Positions 8,814 to 17,075 of a stretch of DNA of 63,370 nucleotides are shown in pieces. Source of the stretch: Marinitenerispora sediminis. Lineage in GTDB: Bacteria; Actinomycetota; Actinomycetes; Streptosporangiales; Streptosporangiaceae. Location of the stretch: positions 1 through 63,370 of the forward strand of contig NZ_QEIO01000009.1 of the NCBI RefSeq assembly GCF_003336425.1, written 5' to 3'. A program made the translations under genes and the position numbers. Positions within the stretch are counted from its first letter, which is position 1. Every line of letters starts with the position of its first letter. The notes below the pieces were generated by a model. The model saw only the letters and a list, made by a program, of their open reading frames with translations. It was not told where the DNA came from and searched no databases.

Positions 8814-11219
8814 TCACCGCACGGTCGCGGTGCTGGTCAGCCGCCGCGTGTGGTCGACCACCCGCGTCTCGCCGGTCAGCCGGATCCGGGCGGTGAAGCG
8901 GATGTCGGCGCTGGAGGCGGCCAGCGCGAGGTGCAGTTCGCCGGGCTCCACGACGCGCCTGCCGTCCGGGCCGGTATAGGCGGCGAGGTCCGCGGGCACG
9001 GCGAACTCCACCCGGCGGCTCCCTCCGGCGGGCACCGCGACCCGCGCGTAGCCCACCAGCCGGCGCACGGGACGGGTGGTCCGCGCCACCGGGTCGCTCA
9101 GGTACAGCTGGACGACCTCGGTCCCGTCCCGGTCGCCCACGTTGCGGACCGCGCAGCCCACGCGCACCGTCGCGTCGGTACCCGCCGGCGCGACCCGGTC
9201 CGCGGGCAGCGGTTCGCCCGCCAGCCGCGGGTCCTCCCAGGTGAACCGCGTGTACCCGCGGCCGTGGCCGAACGGGAAGAGCGGGGTCGGGTCCACCGAG
9301 CTCTCCTGCCCCCGGTGCCCGAGCCGCGGGGCCAGGTAACCGGCCGGCTGGCCGCCCGGCAGGCGGGGCACGCTCACGGGCAGCCGCCCGGAGGGGTTGA
9401 CCCGGCCGGACAGCACCCCGGCGACGGCCGGCCCGCCCTCCTCTCCGGGGAAGAACGCCTGCAGCTGGGCGGCGAGCCGGCCGGCGAACTCCCCGAGGGC
9501 GTAGGGGCGGCCGGTGAGCAGGACGAGGACGACCGGTGTCCCCGAGTCCAGCAGCGCGTCGAGCAGCCGCTCCTGCACGCCGGGCAGCCGGAGCTCGGGC
9601 ACGTCGCAGCCCTCCCCCGAGGTGCCGCGCCCGAACAGGCCGGCGCGGTCGCCCAGCACGGCGACGCACACGTCGGCCGCGCGGGCCGCGTCGACCGCCG
9701 CGGCGATCCCGGAGGTGCCGGCTCCGTCGACCGCGCAGCCCGCCTCGTGGTGGATCCGGGCGCCGGGGAGCTCCCCGCGCAGGCCCTCCAGCACAGTGGG
9801 CACCCGCACGCCGAGCGGCACGTCGGGGTGCCGGACGCCCACGTGGCTGGGGAACGAGTAGCAGCCGAGCATCGCCATGGGGTCGTCGGCGCAGGGGCCC
9901 ACCACGGCCAGGCGCAGGTCGGGGCGCAGCGGCAGCACACCGGCGTCGTCGGCGAGCAGGACGACCGACTCCTCGGCGATCCGCCGGGCGAGGTCGCGCT
10001 GCTCGGGCGGGTCGAGGTCCACCCGCCCGCCGCCGGCCGGCGCGAGTCCGGGCGGCTCCGGCGACCATCCCGCGTCCAGCAGGCCGAGCTCGCACTTCTG
10101 CGTCAGGACCCGCCGGGCGGCGCGGTCGACGAGCTCCTCGGCCACCTCGCCGGCGCGGACGGCCGCCAGCAGCGGCTCGCCGTAGCAGTGCACGGCCGGG
10201 AGTTCGACGTCGACGCCGGCCGACAGCGCGAGCGCCGCGCTCTCCCCCGGGCTGCCGGCGACCCCGTGCAGGGTCTGCAGGAACCCGATGCCGAAGTAGT
10301 CGGCGACCACGGTGCCGGCGAACCCCCAGCGGTCCCGGAGCAGCCCGGTGAGCAGGCCGGCGTCGGCGGCGGCGGGCAGGCCGTCGTTCTCGGTGTAGGC
10401 GTGCATCACGGAGCGGGCACCGCCCTCGCGCACCGCCATCTCGAAGGGGGGCAGCAGCACGTCGGCGAGCTCGCGGGGGCCGACCGACACCGGCGCGAGG
10501 TTGCGGGCGGCGCGGGAGGCGGAGTAGCCGGCGAAGTGCTTGAGGGTCGCCACCACGCCGGCCGACTGCAGGCCCCGCACGTAGGCTGTGCCGACCGTGC
10601 CCACCAGGTAGGGGTCCTCGCCGATGGTCTCCTCGGTCCGCCCCCACCGCGCGTCGCGGGTGACGTCGAGCACCGGGGCGAGCCCCTGGTGTACGCCGAC
10701 GGCGCGCATGCTCGCGCCGATCCGGGCGGCCATCTCCTCGACCAGCCCGGGATCGAAGGTCGCACCCCAGGCGAGCGGGGTCGGGTACACCGTGGCGGTC
10801 CACGTCGTGAACCCGGACAGGCACTCCTCGTGGGCCAGGGCGGGGATGCCGAACCTGCCCGCCGCCGCGATCCGGCGCTGCAGTCCGGCGAGCCGGCGCG
10901 CGCCGTCCGCCGGGTCCACCGGGGCGGTGCCGAAGGGGCGGGTGAGCTGCCCGAGCCCGGACGCGATCAGCCGCTCCCAGGGCTCCGACGGGCCGCCCTG
11001 CTCGTGCTGGTGCGGCGCGACGTTCGCGTCCTCCGCGGACTCCGCCGCTCCCGGCTCCGGCCCCCCGGACGCGTCCCCGCCGATCCAGACGCTGTTCAGC
11101 TGGGCGACCTTCTCCTCCAGGGTCATCGCGTCGAGCAGCGCGGCCACCCGTTCGGCGACGGGCGTCGCCGGGTCCCGCCAGGCGCCCGTCCGGTGGTCGT
11201 GGTCGCTGGGAAGCGTCAT
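8814..11219 (-). CDS. Glycoside hydrolase family 3 (beta-glucosidase/beta-xylosidase)
   Basis: An 801-residue GH3 enzyme. The N-terminal TIM barrel shows LAHEECLSGF, APVLDVTRDARWGRTEETIGEDPYL and KHFAGYSASRAARN. The catalytic nucleophile aspartate lies in VVADYFGI (about residue 300). A second alpha/beta sandwich follows (about residues 385-620), and then a C-terminal fibronectin-III-like domain (NVGDRDGTEVVQLYLSD). No signal peptide is seen, so it should act on imported oligosaccharides in the cytoplasm. It is the last gene of a minus-strand operon, 71 bases after the second permease of a sugar ABC importer. Beta-glucosides, beta-xylosides or similar are likely substrates; sequence alone does not decide. 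Confidence 0.9.
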   Translation of the reverse strand: MTLPSDHDHRTGAWRDPATPVAERVAALLDAMTLEEKVAQLNSVWIGGDASGGPEPGAAESAEDANVAPHQHEQGGPSEPWERLIASGLGQLTRPFGTAPVDPADGARRLAGLQRRIAAAGRFGIPALAHEECLSGFTTWTATVYPTPLAWGATFDPGLVEEMAARIGASMRAVGVHQGLAPVLDVTRDARWGRTEETIGEDPYLVGTVGTAYVRGLQSAGVVATLKHFAGYSASRAARNLAPVSVGPRELADVLLPPFEMAVREGGARSVMHAYTENDGLPAAADAGLLTGLLRDRWGFAGTVVADYFGIGFLQTLHGVAGSPGESAALALSAGVDVELPAVHCYGEPLLAAVRAGEVAEELVDRAARRVLTQKCELGLLDAGWSPEPPGLAPAGGGRVDLDPPEQRDLARRIAEESVVLLADDAGVLPLRPDLRLAVVGPCADDPMAMLGCYSFPSHVGVRHPDVPLGVRVPTVLEGLRGELPGARIHHEAGCAVDGAGTSGIAAAVDAARAADVCVAVLGDRAGLFGRGTSGEGCDVPELRLPGVQERLLDALLDSGTPVVLVLLTGRPYALGEFAGRLAAQLQAFFPGEEGGPAVAGVLSGRVNPSGRLPVSVPRLPGGQPAGYLAPRLGHRGQESSVDPTPLFPFGHGRGYTRFTWEDPRLAGEPLPADRVAPAGTDATVRVGCAVRNVGDRDGTEVVQLYLSDPVARTTRPVRRLVGYARVAVPAGGSRRVEFAVPADLAAYTGPDGRRVVEPGELHLALAASSADIRFTARIRLTGETRVVDHTRRLTSTATVR

Positions 11220-11290
11220 GCGGTGCCCTCCTCGGGGTCGGTGCCGCGCGGTGTCGGTCGGCGGGGCGGGCGGCGGCGGGCCGGCCCCGG

Positions 11291-12169
11291 TCACTTTCCG
11301 CCCACTCCCATCAGCCCGTTGACGAGGGAGCGCCGGGCGACGAGGTAGAGGATGAGGATCGGCACCGCGGACAGCGCCACGGCGGCCAGCATCCCCGGGA
11401 TGTCGACGCGGTACTGGCCCTGGAACTCGAACAGGCCGAGGGTGATGACCCGCTGGTCCCGGGACTGGGTGAGGATGAGCGGGAACAGGAGGCCGTTCCA
11501 CGCCTGCAGCGAGGCGTACGTCGCGACGGTGGCGATCCCGGGCCGCGACAGCGGCACCACCAGGCGGAGGAAGGTGCGGACGGAGCCGGCGCCGTCCAGT
11601 GCCATGGCCTCGTACAGGTCCTCGGAGATGTCGCGCATGGACCCGGTGAGGATGAGCACGCAGACCGGCAGCGCGAACGCCGCCGTGGGCAGGATGATCG
11701 CCGCCAGCGTGTCGTACAGCCCGAGCTCCCGGATGATGAGGTAGACGGGGATGACCACCGCCTGGGCGGGGATAGCCAGGCCGAGCAGGAAGAACCGGAG
11801 GACACCGCCGGCCCACCGGCCGCGGGCGCGCACGACGGCGTAGCCGACGGGGACGGCGAGGACGACCACCAGGGCGGCCACCGCGACCGTCACCACGGCG
11901 GTGTTGGCCACGAAGGTGAGGAAGCCGTTGCGCACCGCTCCGACGTAGTTGTCGAGGGTGGGGTCGGCCGGCGGGGTGAGGGGCCCCTCGCTCAGGTACC
12001 CCTCGCGGGGGCGGACCGAGGCGACCAGCAAGACGTAGACGGGGAGCCCGACCACCAGGAGCCACAGCAGGGCGCCGGTCCCGGCCAGCCAGTTGGGCCG
12101 GCGCGGGGCGCGCGGCCGCCGCCGCGCCGGGCGGGCGGTGCCGGCCCGGGCCGGAGCCGGGCGCCTCAC
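11291..12169 (-). CDS. Sugar ABC transporter permease (MalG/LacG-like)
   Basis: A 292-residue membrane protein with about six helices. It carries the EAA loop that docks on the ATPase: DLYEAMALDGAGSVRTFLRLVVPLSRPGI in outline (about residues 180-210), cited here by its EAMALDGAG core. Its GTG start overlaps the TGA of the preceding permease gene by four bases (GTGA), so the two are coupled. It forms the importer's channel with the gene at 12166-13059. No ATPase gene is present nearby; such CUT1 importers commonly share an MsiK-type ATPase encoded elsewhere in actinomycetes. Confidence 0.88.
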   Translation of the reverse strand: MRRPAPARAGTARPARRRPRAPRRPNWLAGTGALLWLLVVGLPVYVLLVASVRPREGYLSEGPLTPPADPTLDNYVGAVRNGFLTFVANTAVVTVAVAALVVVLAVPVGYAVVRARGRWAGGVLRFFLLGLAIPAQAVVIPVYLIIRELGLYDTLAAIILPTAAFALPVCVLILTGSMRDISEDLYEAMALDGAGSVRTFLRLVVPLSRPGIATVATYASLQAWNGLLFPLILTQSRDQRVITLGLFEFQGQYRVDIPGMLAAVALSAVPILILYLVARRSLVNGLMGVGGK

Positions 12170-13059
12170 ATGCCCTCCCGGGTGCTGCGCATGGCGGCGA
12201 ACCCGGTGAACCGGACCAGCAGCAGGGACACCCCGGTGGCGGCGACGACCAGGGTGGCCGCGATGGCGCTGGCGTAGCCCATCTCGTAGCCGGCGAACCC
12301 GACGCGGTACATCAGGTACGGCACGATCGAGGTGTCGGTGCCGGGGCCGCCCTGGGTGAGGATGAGGACGGTCTCGAAGTAGGTGAGCGCGCCGACGACC
12401 ATGAGGACCGAGGACGTGGTGATGGTGTGCCGCAGCTGCGGCAGTGTGACGTGCCAGAACCGGCGGAACCGCCCCGCGCCGTCGATCTCGGCCGCGCCGT
12501 ACAGGACCGCCGGGATCTGGCGGGCGCCGCCCTGGTAGATGAGCGTGTGCAGCGGGATGAACTGCCAGGCGCTGACGAACACGACGGCCAGGAACGCCCC
12601 GGCGGAGCTGCCGAGGACGTTGGCGTCGGGGAGGCCCAGCCACGGCCCCACCCGCGTGATCGGCCCGAAGTTGGGGTCGAGCAGCGTCTTCCACACGATC
12701 GCGACCGCCGCCGAGGAGAACAGCAGCGGGGTGAAGAACACCGCGGAGAGGACCGCCCGGTTGCGCTGCGGCCCGGCCGCCCAGACGCCGAGCAGCAGGC
12801 TGATCGGTGTCTGCACCAGCCAGGTGGCGGCGGTGAGGGCGGCGCTGAGGACCACGGCCTGGCGCATGACCGGGTCCCCGGCCAGCCGCACCCAGTTCTG
12901 CGCCCCGGTGAAGCGCGGGGCGCCGAGCCCCTCCCACGAGGTCAGGGAGAGGTAGCCGACGAGCAGCAGCGGGACGACCGCGAACACCAGGAAGAACAGC
13001 GCTCCGGGCAGCGCCCAGGCGGCGCCCGGGCGGGCGGGACCGCCCGCCGCGGCGCTCAT
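12166..13059 (-). CDS. Sugar ABC transporter permease (MalF/UgpA-like)
   Basis: A 297-residue permease of the CUT1 class. Helices are visible from the N-terminal WALPGALFFLVFAVVPLLLVGYLS onward (cited in part as FLVFAVVPLLLV). The cytoplasmic EAA motif is YGAAEIDGAGRFRRFWHVTLP (core AAEIDGAGRFRRF, about residues 192-205). Its ATG overlaps the stop of the upstream binding-protein gene (ATGA), and its own stop overlaps the next permease. Together these form a tight binding protein-permease-permease-GH3 operon. Confidence 0.88.
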   Translation of the reverse strand: MSAAAGGPARPGAAWALPGALFFLVFAVVPLLLVGYLSLTSWEGLGAPRFTGAQNWVRLAGDPVMRQAVVLSAALTAATWLVQTPISLLLGVWAAGPQRNRAVLSAVFFTPLLFSSAAVAIVWKTLLDPNFGPITRVGPWLGLPDANVLGSSAGAFLAVVFVSAWQFIPLHTLIYQGGARQIPAVLYGAAEIDGAGRFRRFWHVTLPQLRHTITTSSVLMVVGALTYFETVLILTQGGPGTDTSIVPYLMYRVGFAGYEMGYASAIAATLVVAATGVSLLLVRFTGFAAMRSTREGM

Positions 13060-14339
13060 CGCAGAGCCGCCAGGGCGTCGGTGAACCGCTCGGGCGTGCT
13101 CTGGCCGTTGAAGAGCCGCTGGATCTCGGTGTGCATCGGCGCGGCGACCGACGGCGGCAGCGCCTGGTCCCAGGACAGGGTGAAGCTGGGGGCCCGCTGG
13201 ACCAGCTCGTACTGGAACTCGGCGTACTCGGGGTCCGGGGCGTCGGCGAAGTGCTCGGCGGCGTCGGCCGTTGTGGGCACCTCGCCGTTGGCGACCATGT
13301 CGCGGACGTACTCCTCGTCGGCGGTGGTCCTGAGAAAGGCCAGGGCGTGCTCGGTGTGCGGGCTGTCGGCGGTGACCGAGAAGAAGTTGGTGGGGTTGCC
13401 GACGAGGTTGGCCGGGTCGCCCGCCCCGCCGGGCATGGCGGGGAACGGGACGTAGCCGAGGCCGCTCTCGGCGAACGCGGGCGCGTCGGCGAGCTGGGTG
13501 GAGTACTCCCAGGCGCCCATCAGGTGCATGGCGGCGCGGCCCTGCGCGAGCAGGGCGGACGCGGCGCCCTCGGTGTAGCTGACGGACCCGAAGTTGTCGC
13601 CGAAGGCGCCGCGCTCGACCAGGTCGCGCACGGTCTCGGCGGCGCGCAGCACGGCGGGGTCGCGCCACCCCTCGTGGTCGCCGGACTGGATGCGCGCGAA
13701 GACCTCGGGGCCGCCGTAGCGGTCGACGAGGTACTGCAGCCACATCTGCTCGGTCCAGGGGGTGGCGCCGGCGAGTGCGAACGGGGTGACGCCCGCCTCC
13801 TGGAACACCTCGACCAGGTCGAGGACGTCCTCCCAGGTCCGCGGGGGCTCGGCGCCCGCCTCGGCGAACACCTCGCGGTTGTAGAAGAGCAGCACCGGCT
13901 GGGTGCCGCGCAGGGGGATGCCGTACTGGACGCCGTCGACCTGCCCGGCCTGCAGGACGGCGGGGAGGAAGGCGTCGCGGAGCTCGGGGTCGTCGGCGAG
14001 CAGGTCGTCGAGCGGCAGCAGGGTGCCCGCCTCCACGTAGGGCCGGATCCCGCCGCCGCCCCAGTTGAAGAAGACGTCGGGCTGGTCGTCCGAGCCCATC
14101 ACGGTGCGCAGCCGGTCCTCGTAGCCGTCGCCGGGGACCTCGACCATGGTGGCCGTGACGTCCGGGCCGTGCTCGGCGTTGAACCGGTCGACCGCCGCCT
14201 GCTGCACCACGTTGAGGCTGTCCTGGTACATCCAGACGTCCATGGCGTCGTCGCCGCTCCCGGCTCCGCAGCCGGTGAGGGCCAGCACCGCCAGCGCCGT
14301 CGCCGCGGCGAACACGGCTCGCCGTTTGAAGTTGACCAC
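13056..14339 (-). CDS. Sugar-binding lipoprotein of ABC importer
   Basis: A 427-residue extracellular solute-binding protein of the type 1 (MalE-like) family. Start chosen at GTG 14339, with AAGGA six bases upstream. It has an arginine-rich n-region, a hydrophobic core, and the lipobox LTGC, so Cys24 should carry the lipid anchor. The mature protein shows the family pattern: early VWMYQDSLNVVQQAAVDRFN (cited in part), then PDVFFNWGGGG, IPLRGTQPVLLFYNREVF and FPAMPGG. It captures an oligosaccharide outside the cell for the two permeases downstream. Ligand unknown, but the linked GH3 points to a beta-linked oligosaccharide. Confidence 0.9.
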   Translation of the reverse strand: MVNFKRRAVFAAATALAVLALTGCGAGSGDDAMDVWMYQDSLNVVQQAAVDRFNAEHGPDVTATMVEVPGDGYEDRLRTVMGSDDQPDVFFNWGGGGIRPYVEAGTLLPLDDLLADDPELRDAFLPAVLQAGQVDGVQYGIPLRGTQPVLLFYNREVFAEAGAEPPRTWEDVLDLVEVFQEAGVTPFALAGATPWTEQMWLQYLVDRYGGPEVFARIQSGDHEGWRDPAVLRAAETVRDLVERGAFGDNFGSVSYTEGAASALLAQGRAAMHLMGAWEYSTQLADAPAFAESGLGYVPFPAMPGGAGDPANLVGNPTNFFSVTADSPHTEHALAFLRTTADEEYVRDMVANGEVPTTADAAEHFADAPDPEYAEFQYELVQRAPSFTLSWDQALPPSVAAPMHTEIQRLFNGQSTPERFTDALAALR

Positions 14340-14485
14340 CGCAGGTCCTTTCGAAACTATCGGTTGACGTCTCGAAACTTCTGGAGCCCGAACGTACGTC
14401 GCCGGATACCGGCCGTCAATACCGTCTGAGACGTGGATCACGCTCCCCGCGCCGAGCTGGCCGGACGCGGGTAAGCTCGCTTCTC
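14340..14485 (-). promoter_or_regulatory. Divergent control region with LacI-type operator candidates
   Basis: Between the importer operon and the LacI-type regulator. TCGAAACT occurs twice in direct orientation (14351-14358 and 14372-14379), 21 bp apart. The first copy is part of the palindrome TTTCGAAA (14349-14356), immediately upstream of the AAGGA ribosome site of the binding-protein gene. A repressor dimer there would block transcription or initiation. The sequence does not match the CebR operator, so specificity is its own. Confidence 0.5.
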
Positions 14486-15544
14486 GTGACGACCGAACCA
14501 CCACCGCAGCCGGCCAACGACTCCGCCGCCACCGAAAACTCGCCCATGACGATCGCGAAACTTGCGGAGGCCGCAGGGGTCTCGGTCCCCACCGTGTCCA
14601 AGGTGCTGAACGGCCGGTCCGACGTCGCGCCCGCCACCCGGACCCGTGTCGAGGAGCTCATCCGCCGGCACGGCTACCGGCGGCGCCGCGGGCCGGGCGG
14701 CGGACGGGCCGCCACGGTCGACCTCGTCTTCCACGAACTGGACAGCGCGTGGGCCATCGAAGTGATCCGGGGCGTGGAGCGGGTCGCCCGGGCCGAGGGC
14801 ATCAGCGTGGTGCTGTCGGAGTCCGGCACGGACCCCGGCGCGCGGGACGGCTGGGTGGACTCCGTCCTGGCACGCCAGTCCGTCGCCGTGGTGCTCGTCT
14901 TCTCCGACCTGGCGGCCGCCCAGCGCGCCCGCCTGGCCGCCCGCGGCATCCCGCTCGTCATCGTGGACCCGACCGGCACCCCGCCCGACGACACGCCGTC
15001 CATCGGCTCGGCCAACTGGAGCGGCGGCCTGGCCGCGACCCGGCACCTCGCCGAGCTCGGCCACACCCGCGTCGCCATGATCAGCGGCCCGCCCGACGTC
15101 CTGTGCAGCCGGGCGCGGATCGACGGCTACCGCGCCGCGCTGGAGACGGCCGGGCTGCGCGTCGACCCGGCTCTGCTCCGCACCGGCGACTTCCACGTGG
15201 AGGCCGGCGTCGAGGCCGGCCGGCGGCTGCTCGCGCTGGCCGATCCGCCCACCGCCGTGTTCGCCGGCAACGACCTCCAGGCGCTCGGGGTCTACGAGGC
15301 CGCCCGCGAGGCCGGTGTGCGGATTCCGGACGACCTCAGCGTCGTCGGCTACGACGACCTCCCGCTGGCCCGCTGGGTCGGGCCGCCGCTGACCACCGTC
15401 CGCCAGCCGCTCACCGAGATGGCCGAGGAGGCGACCCGGCTCGCCCTCAGCCTGAGCCGGGGCGAGCGGCCCGCCAACCTCCGGCTGGACCTGGCCACCA
15501 GCCTGGTGGTCCGGCAGAGCACGGCGGCGCCGGGCCGGCGGTGA
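14486..15544 (+). CDS. LacI-family transcriptional repressor
   Basis: A 352-residue regulator. The helix-turn-helix is TIAKLAEAAGVSVPTVSKVLNG (core AEAAGVSVPTVSKVL, about residues 26-40), followed by the hinge region and a periplasmic-binding-protein-like sensor domain (from about residue 78). The sensor has the family's VFAGNDLQALGVYEAAREAG and VVGYDDLPLARWVGPPLTTVRQP segments. It is divergent from the binding protein-permease-GH3 operon and should repress it until its sugar or a hydrolysis product binds. The start used is GTG 14486; ATG at 14546 immediately precedes the helix-turn-helix and is an alternative. Confidence 0.9.
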   Translation: MTTEPPPQPANDSAATENSPMTIAKLAEAAGVSVPTVSKVLNGRSDVAPATRTRVEELIRRHGYRRRRGPGGGRAATVDLVFHELDSAWAIEVIRGVERVARAEGISVVLSESGTDPGARDGWVDSVLARQSVAVVLVFSDLAAAQRARLAARGIPLVIVDPTGTPPDDTPSIGSANWSGGLAATRHLAELGHTRVAMISGPPDVLCSRARIDGYRAALETAGLRVDPALLRTGDFHVEAGVEAGRRLLALADPPTAVFAGNDLQALGVYEAAREAGVRIPDDLSVVGYDDLPLARWVGPPLTTVRQPLTEMAEEATRLALSLSRGERPANLRLDLATSLVVRQSTAAPGRR

Positions 15545-15650
15545 GCCGCCCCGGGCCGCGGAGCGGGCGCGCCGTCCGGCCCCGTAGGGTGTCAGCGGCG
15601 AGAGCCGCGCGGCCGGCGAACACTCCCGGCCCTGGACGATGGGGACGCGC

Positions 15651-17039
15651 ATGGCCGACGGGTTCAGCTGGTGGAAGTACCCGGTGATCCGCCCGGCCTC
15701 GGGCCAGGGCATGAGCAACCGGGTGCGCACGTACCGGCGGGAGGACCACCCGGACAGCTACGTCGTCAGCCGGATGACGGCGTTCCAGGATCCGTACGAC
15801 CTGCGCGTGCTGGACGAGGTCGAGGTGCTCGACCTGCTCCGCGGCGTGGACTTCACCCCCGACGTCCTCGCCGTCACGCCGCACAGCCCGCTGAGCCGCA
15901 CCCTCATCGTCACCTACCTGGGCCGGCTCAGCGACGAGCCCCCGCCGCGGCACCTGACGAGGGAGACGGTCCGCGACTTCGCGCTGCGCAACCTCTCCGC
16001 CGTCGCCGGGACCGACTGGTCCGCGCCCGGGCTGCGCTCGGCGTACCGGGCCGCTCTGGAGCACCAGCGGGCGAACATCGAGGCGATGTGCGAGCAGGTT
16101 CCGGGCAGCAGCGTGATCCCCCTGGAGCTGAACGGCCACCCGCCCACGATGGAGGCCGCGGCGGCGGCGCAGGTCATCCGCTCCGCGCGGTACGCGGAGC
16201 GCCGCTACGGCGTCGACGGCCTGCGCTCCTTCGGCCTGCTGCCGGCCGACCGGATCGCGCAGGAGTGGGACCGGTTCTACACGCCGCCGGACAGGGGCGC
16301 CGAACCGAGCCGGCTCGTCCACCGCGACGCCCGCCTCGACAACCTCACCCTGCGCTCCGCCCGGACCCTCGATCCGACCGACCCGCCCGAGCGCCTGGTG
16401 GGCCTCATCGACTGGGAGCTCGCCGGCTTCATGACGCCGCGCAGCGGACTGCTGCACGAGCTCGCGGTCATGGACCGGCACTTCCGGTCGCCGGTGGAGC
16501 TGGAGCGGCTGCTCGCGGCGTCGCCCGAGCATGCCAACGCGCTGCGGCGGGAGATCGCCCAGAGCGCCTACAACGACGTGCTGCGCGGGCACGAGACGGT
16601 GGACGGGAAGCGGCGGCTGCCGGCCTCCGCGGTGACGGCGACGACGGAGCTCTTCCGGGTCGCGTTCGGGCTCGACCGCTGGGACCTCCGGCCGCACGCC
16701 CGGCAGCGGGAGACCGAGCGGATGGCGGCCGAGCTGAGCGGGCGGCGTGCCGCCTACGCCGACTGGCCCAAGAGCCACGGTTCGCAGGTCGCGCCCTACC
16801 CCGCGCGCCCCCTGGCCGTGCGCGCCCCCGCGCGGCGGCCGGCCCACGCGCCGGCGGGCCCCGGCCGCTCCGCCGAGACCGTCACCGTCATCGACGCGGT
16901 GCTGCACACCGCGCACAAGCCGACCAAGGCCTCCCCCATCACCGCGTCCGAGACCAACCGCTCCGCTGCCGCCGTGCGCCCGGCGGTCGTGGCGCGCGAC
17001 ACCGCCGGGCACCGGTACCTGCCGCGCCGGGGCAGGTGA
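15651..17039 (+). CDS. Phosphotransferase-family protein (APH/choline kinase fold)
   Basis: About 462 residues with a kinase-like fold. The catalytic loop reads LVHRDARLDNLTL (about residue 220), corresponding to H-x-D-x4-N of aminoglycoside and choline kinases. The metal-binding aspartate follows in GLIDWELAGF. After the kinase core comes a C-terminal extension of about 90 proline/arginine/threonine-rich residues that looks disordered. The substrate is unknown. An ATG at 15639 in the same frame is an alternative start; 15651 is preferred for its GGGGA spacing. It is in the same direction as the LacI gene, about 107 bases after it, but a functional link is not evident. Confidence 0.72.
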   Translation: MADGFSWWKYPVIRPASGQGMSNRVRTYRREDHPDSYVVSRMTAFQDPYDLRVLDEVEVLDLLRGVDFTPDVLAVTPHSPLSRTLIVTYLGRLSDEPPPRHLTRETVRDFALRNLSAVAGTDWSAPGLRSAYRAALEHQRANIEAMCEQVPGSSVIPLELNGHPPTMEAAAAAQVIRSARYAERRYGVDGLRSFGLLPADRIAQEWDRFYTPPDRGAEPSRLVHRDARLDNLTLRSARTLDPTDPPERLVGLIDWELAGFMTPRSGLLHELAVMDRHFRSPVELERLLAASPEHANALRREIAQSAYNDVLRGHETVDGKRRLPASAVTATTELFRVAFGLDRWDLRPHARQRETERMAAELSGRRAAYADWPKSHGSQVAPYPARPLAVRAPARRPAHAPAGPGRSAETVTVIDAVLHTAHKPTKASPITASETNRSAAAVRPAVVARDTAGHRYLPRRGR

Positions 17040-17075
17040 GCCGGAGCCACGGCGGCGCCGCCCGCCGGGAGGCCG

